In this document: positions 5,968-8,561 of the stretch, piece after piece | Layout of the letters: each line of letters begins with the position of its first letter | Numbering within the stretch: position 1 is the stretch's first letter | NCBI GenBank assembly: GCA_007135295.1 | Contig: SLJD01000163.1 | Location: 1-8,561, forward strand | Source of the DNA: Phycisphaerales bacterium | GTDB lineage: Bacteria; Planctomycetota; Phycisphaerae; Phycisphaerales; SM1A02 | Direction: 5' to 3' | Length of the DNA: 8,561 nucleotides | Translations under genes and position numbers: made by a program | Notes under the pieces: generated by a model | Seen by the model: only the letters and a program-made list of their open reading frames with translations | What the model was told of the DNA's origin: nothing | Databases searched by the model: none

Positions 5968-8561
5968 CACTGTGGCCGCGGATGTGCCAGCTGAGGGGGC
6001 ACGGGATACGGCTCGCGACCGGCGTCGGTTGAGCATCGGATTGAGATACCGGCCGGTATGGCTCGCTTTCACAGCCGCAACATCTTCAGGCGTGCCGGAT
6101 GCAATGAGCTGTCCGCCGCGATCACCGCCTTCCGGTCCCAGGTCAATGATCCAGTCGGCGCACTTGACAACGTCGAGGTTGTGTTCAATGACCACCAGGG
6201 TGTTATCGTGGTCCGCGAGCTGATTGAGTACGCCGAGCAGCTTCTCGATGTCCGCGAAATGAAGCCCGGTCGTCGGCTCGTCGAGGACGTACAGCGTGTG
6301 ACCGCTTGACGGGCTGCCAAGCTCACTGGCGAGCTTGATGCGCTGCGCCTCCCCGCCGGAAAGCGTGGTCGATGGCTGGCCGAGTTGCACATAATCGAGC
6401 CCGACGTCGCGCAGGCATTCGAGCATCCGACGGGCGCGGTCATGGTTCTCAAAGAACTCGACGGCCTCTTCCACGGTCATGTCGAGAACATCCGCGATGG
6501 TCTGGCCGCGATACTTGACCTCGAGCGTCTCGCGGTTGTATCGCGCGCCTTTGCAGATCTCGCACGTAACGAACACATCCGGCAGAAAGTGCATCTCGAT
6601 CTTCTTGACGCCCTGGCCCTGGCACGCTTCGCATCGGCCGCCCTTGACATTAAAGGAGAAACGGCCGGGCTTATAACCGCGAACCTTGGACTCCTTCGTC
6701 TGAGTGAAGATGCGGCGAATCTCATCGAAGACGCCGGTGTATGTCGCCGGGTTGGAGCGCGGTGTGCGCCCGATCGGAGACTGGTCGACCTGGATAACCC
6801 GGTCAATGCGGCGAAGCCCGTTCACGCGCGTGTGCAGACCGGGAACGAGGCGAGACCCAGTCACCTCTTTGCGGGTGGCTTTGTAGAGCACATCGTTGAC
6901 GAGCGTCGATTTGCCCGACCCAGATACGCCGGTGACGCAAACGATCCCACCGAGCGGAAACGGCACATCGATCGATTTCAGGTTGTTGGCTCGGGCGCCC
7001 TTGACGATGATGGCTTCCGATTCATTGAGTAACCGGCGGGCCTCGGGCACGTTGATTGTCCGTCGACCGCTGAGAAACGCGCCGGTCTGCGACTCAGGAC
7101 AGTTGACGATGTCATCGATCGTCCCCTGTGTGACAACAGTGCCGCCGTGCCGGCCGGGGCCTGGGCCAATGTCGACAATGTGGTAATCCGCGCGGATAAT
7201 GTCTTCGTCATGCTCGACCACGAGAACGGTAGTTCCGATATCGGTCAGGTGGCGCAGCGTGTTGATCAGCCGGTCATTATCACGCTGGTGCAGGCCGATT
7301 GTCGGCTCGTCGAGCACATAGCACACGCCGACAAGCCCGGAGCCAACCTGCGTGGCGAGGCGGATGCGCTGGGCTTCCCCGCCGGAGAGCGTGGAACTGC
7401 CGCGATTCAGCGTCAGGTAGTTCAGCCCGACCGACGCCAGGAAGCCGAGGCGGGCGCGGATCTCTCGCAGGATCGGCTCCGCAATCCGCTGCTGCTCATC
7501 CGTCAACTCGATGGTGTCAAAAAAGCCAACCGCCTGGTCAATCGTCATCGACGTGACTTCGGCGATGTTGAGCTCGAGTGATCCACTCGAGACCTTCACC
7601 GCCAGTGAGGGCGCGCGGAGCCGCTCGCCGCGGCAGGCCGGGCAGGTCGCGCCGGTCATGTAACCGCGCAATCGCTCGCGAACGAAGTCGCTGTCTGAAT
7701 TCTCGTATCGGCGGCGAAGATTCGGCAGAACCCCTTCAAAGCTGAAATCAAACTCGCGTTCATCCCGGTCGTTCGTGCCATGCATGAGCATCCGCCGCGT
7801 TCGACGGGACATGGATTCATACGAATCATTAGAATCAACGCCGACATGCCGGCAGAACGCGCGGATCATGCGGTTGTAGTACATGTTCATCCGCTTGCCG
7901 TTCTTTCGCCACGGCTCGATCGCGCCGTCGCGAAGACTCAGCGTCGGGTCGGCAACGACAAGCTGTTCATCGAACTCATTGATCATGCCGAGTCCGTCGC
8001 ATTCCGGGCACGCGCCGTACGGAGAATTGAACGAGAACAGGCGCGGTTCAAGATCTTCCAGGGCGCACTCGGGATGATCCGGGCAGGCAAACTTCTCGCT
8101 GAAGCGATGCTCAGTCCACTCGCTGTCCTGTTCGACGAGCATGACAAGCAGGCCGTCAGCGAGCCGCAGTGCTGCCTCGACAGATTCGGCCAGCCGCTGC
8201 CGCGCATCGGGCTTGATGACGACGCGGTCGACGACGGCCTCGATCCAATGCTGCTCATACCGCCCGAGGCCGAGCGGATTGTCGCCGCCTTCCTTGAGCG
8301 CTTCGCGGATGTCGATGACGTCGCCGTTGACGCGGGCGCGGACGTAGCCCTGTTTCTGAAGTCCCTCGATCACCTCCCGGTGGTACCCCTTCTTGCCGCG
8401 GACGACCGGCGAACAGACCATCATGCGCGTGCCATCGGGCCATTGCATGAGCGAGTCGACGATCTGCGTCGGGCTGGATTTGTCGATGGTCTTGCCGCAG
8501 AGCTGCGGATTGGTGCTGGTTCCGCCCACGGCAGCCCAGCATGTGGGCCGACCGCACCGGG
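5953..8561 (-). CDS. uvrA: excinuclease ABC subunit A, N-terminus cut by the window edge
   Basis: UvrA is the damage-sensing ATPase of nucleotide excision repair: a dimer finds bulky lesions with UvrB and loads it. The frame is open to the right edge, where RCGRPTC and then QLCGKTIDKSSPTQIVDSL match the segment about 110 residues into normal UvrA, so the first Walker A lies outside the window. The in-frame GTG at 8529 is not the true start. Counting residues from that GTG: first zinc module at Cys149, His152, Cys155, Cys174 and Cys177 around the conserved LEPRLFSFNSPYGAC; signature LSGGE (381-385) with Walker B YVLDEP (404-409) and VVEH (437-440); second Walker A GVSGSGKS (534-541); second zinc module CxxC at 633/636 and 656/659; second LSGGE (723-727), YVLDEP (747-752) and VIEH (780-783). 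All visible ATPase motifs are intact. A Ser/Ala/Arg-rich tail of about 28 residues ends the protein. Its 3' end overlaps the small plus-strand ORF, with no terminator between them. Confidence 0.97.
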   Translation of the reverse strand, partial: RCGRPTCWAAVGGTSTNPQLCGKTIDKSSPTQIVDSLMQWPDGTRMMVCSPVVRGKKGYHREVIEGLQKQGYVRARVNGDVIDIREALKEGGDNPLGLGRYEQHWIEAVVDRVVIKPDARQRLAESVEAALRLADGLLVMLVEQDSEWTEHRFSEKFACPDHPECALEDLEPRLFSFNSPYGACPECDGLGMINEFDEQLVVADPTLSLRDGAIEPWRKNGKRMNMYYNRMIRAFCRHVGVDSNDSYESMSRRTRRMLMHGTNDRDEREFDFSFEGVLPNLRRRYENSDSDFVRERLRGYMTGATCPACRGERLRAPSLAVKVSSGSLELNIAEVTSMTIDQAVGFFDTIELTDEQQRIAEPILREIRARLGFLASVGLNYLTLNRGSSTLSGGEAQRIRLATQVGSGLVGVCYVLDEPTIGLHQRDNDRLINTLRHLTDIGTTVLVVEHDEDIIRADYHIVDIGPGPGRHGGTVVTQGTIDDIVNCPESQTGAFLSGRRTINVPEARRLLNESEAIIVKGARANNLKSIDVPFPLGGIVCVTGVSGSGKSTLVNDVLYKATRKEVTGSRLVPGLHTRVNGLRRIDRVIQVDQSPIGRTPRSNPATYTGVFDEIRRIFTQTKESKVRGYKPGRFSFNVKGGRCEACQGQGVKKIEMHFLPDVFVTCEICKGARYNRETLEVKYRGQTIADVLDMTVEEAVEFFENHDRARRMLECLRDVGLDYVQLGQPSTTLSGGEAQRIKLASELGSPSSGHTLYVLDEPTTGLHFADIEKLLGVLNQLADHDNTLVVIEHNLDVVKCADWIIDLGPEGGDRGGQLIASGTPEDVAAVKASHTGRYLNPMLNRRRSRAVSRAPSAGTSAATVSSAG

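Noticed and set aside
6385..7032. Long plus-strand ORFs opposite uvrA (6385-7032 and 7147-7581)
   Set aside because: They are antisense shadows of a strongly conserved gene in GC-rich DNA and show no domain of their own.

Overview
The window looks like ordinary housekeeping chromosome from a GC-rich free-living bacterium. Gene order, the deeply branching character of the proteins and the presence of the MEP isoprenoid pathway would fit Planctomycetota (perhaps Phycisphaerae-like). That placement is an inference from general resemblance; no search was possible. I found no mobile element, CRISPR array, prophage gene, recognisable defence gene or clear origin.

Layout, left to right. A complete tRNA-Val (anticodon UAC) lies on the minus strand at 38-111 and is followed by about 660 bases without a convincing gene (112-772). 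This gap holds a tentative promoter for the tRNA, one bulged stem-loop and a doubtful minus-strand ORF that has a good ribosome binding site. Four plus-strand genes follow with short gaps (63, 163 and 72 bases): an atypical SDR of the TIGR01777 / YfcH type (773-1756), an AstE/AspA-type zinc deacylase (1820-2917), a FapA/DUF342 beta-helix protein with a coiled coil (3081-4559), and the MEP-pathway cytidylyltransferase IspD (4632-5444). They could be one transcript, but they share no obvious pathway. A small single-pass membrane protein candidate (5707-5967) comes next. The right third is uvrA on the minus strand (5953-8561), which runs off the right edge and so lacks its N-terminus, including the first Walker A motif.

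How the genes relate. IspD supplies isoprenoid precursors, UvrA detects bulky DNA lesions for excision repair, and the SDR, deacylase and DUF342 proteins have family assignments but no secure substrates. I see no complete new multi-gene system. The items most worth a second look are the small Cys-containing membrane protein whose 3' end overlaps the end of uvrA, the roughly 26-residue insert in IspD at the place of its dimerisation arm, the DUF342 protein standing alone without flagellar genes, and the possible divergent small gene at 331-741.
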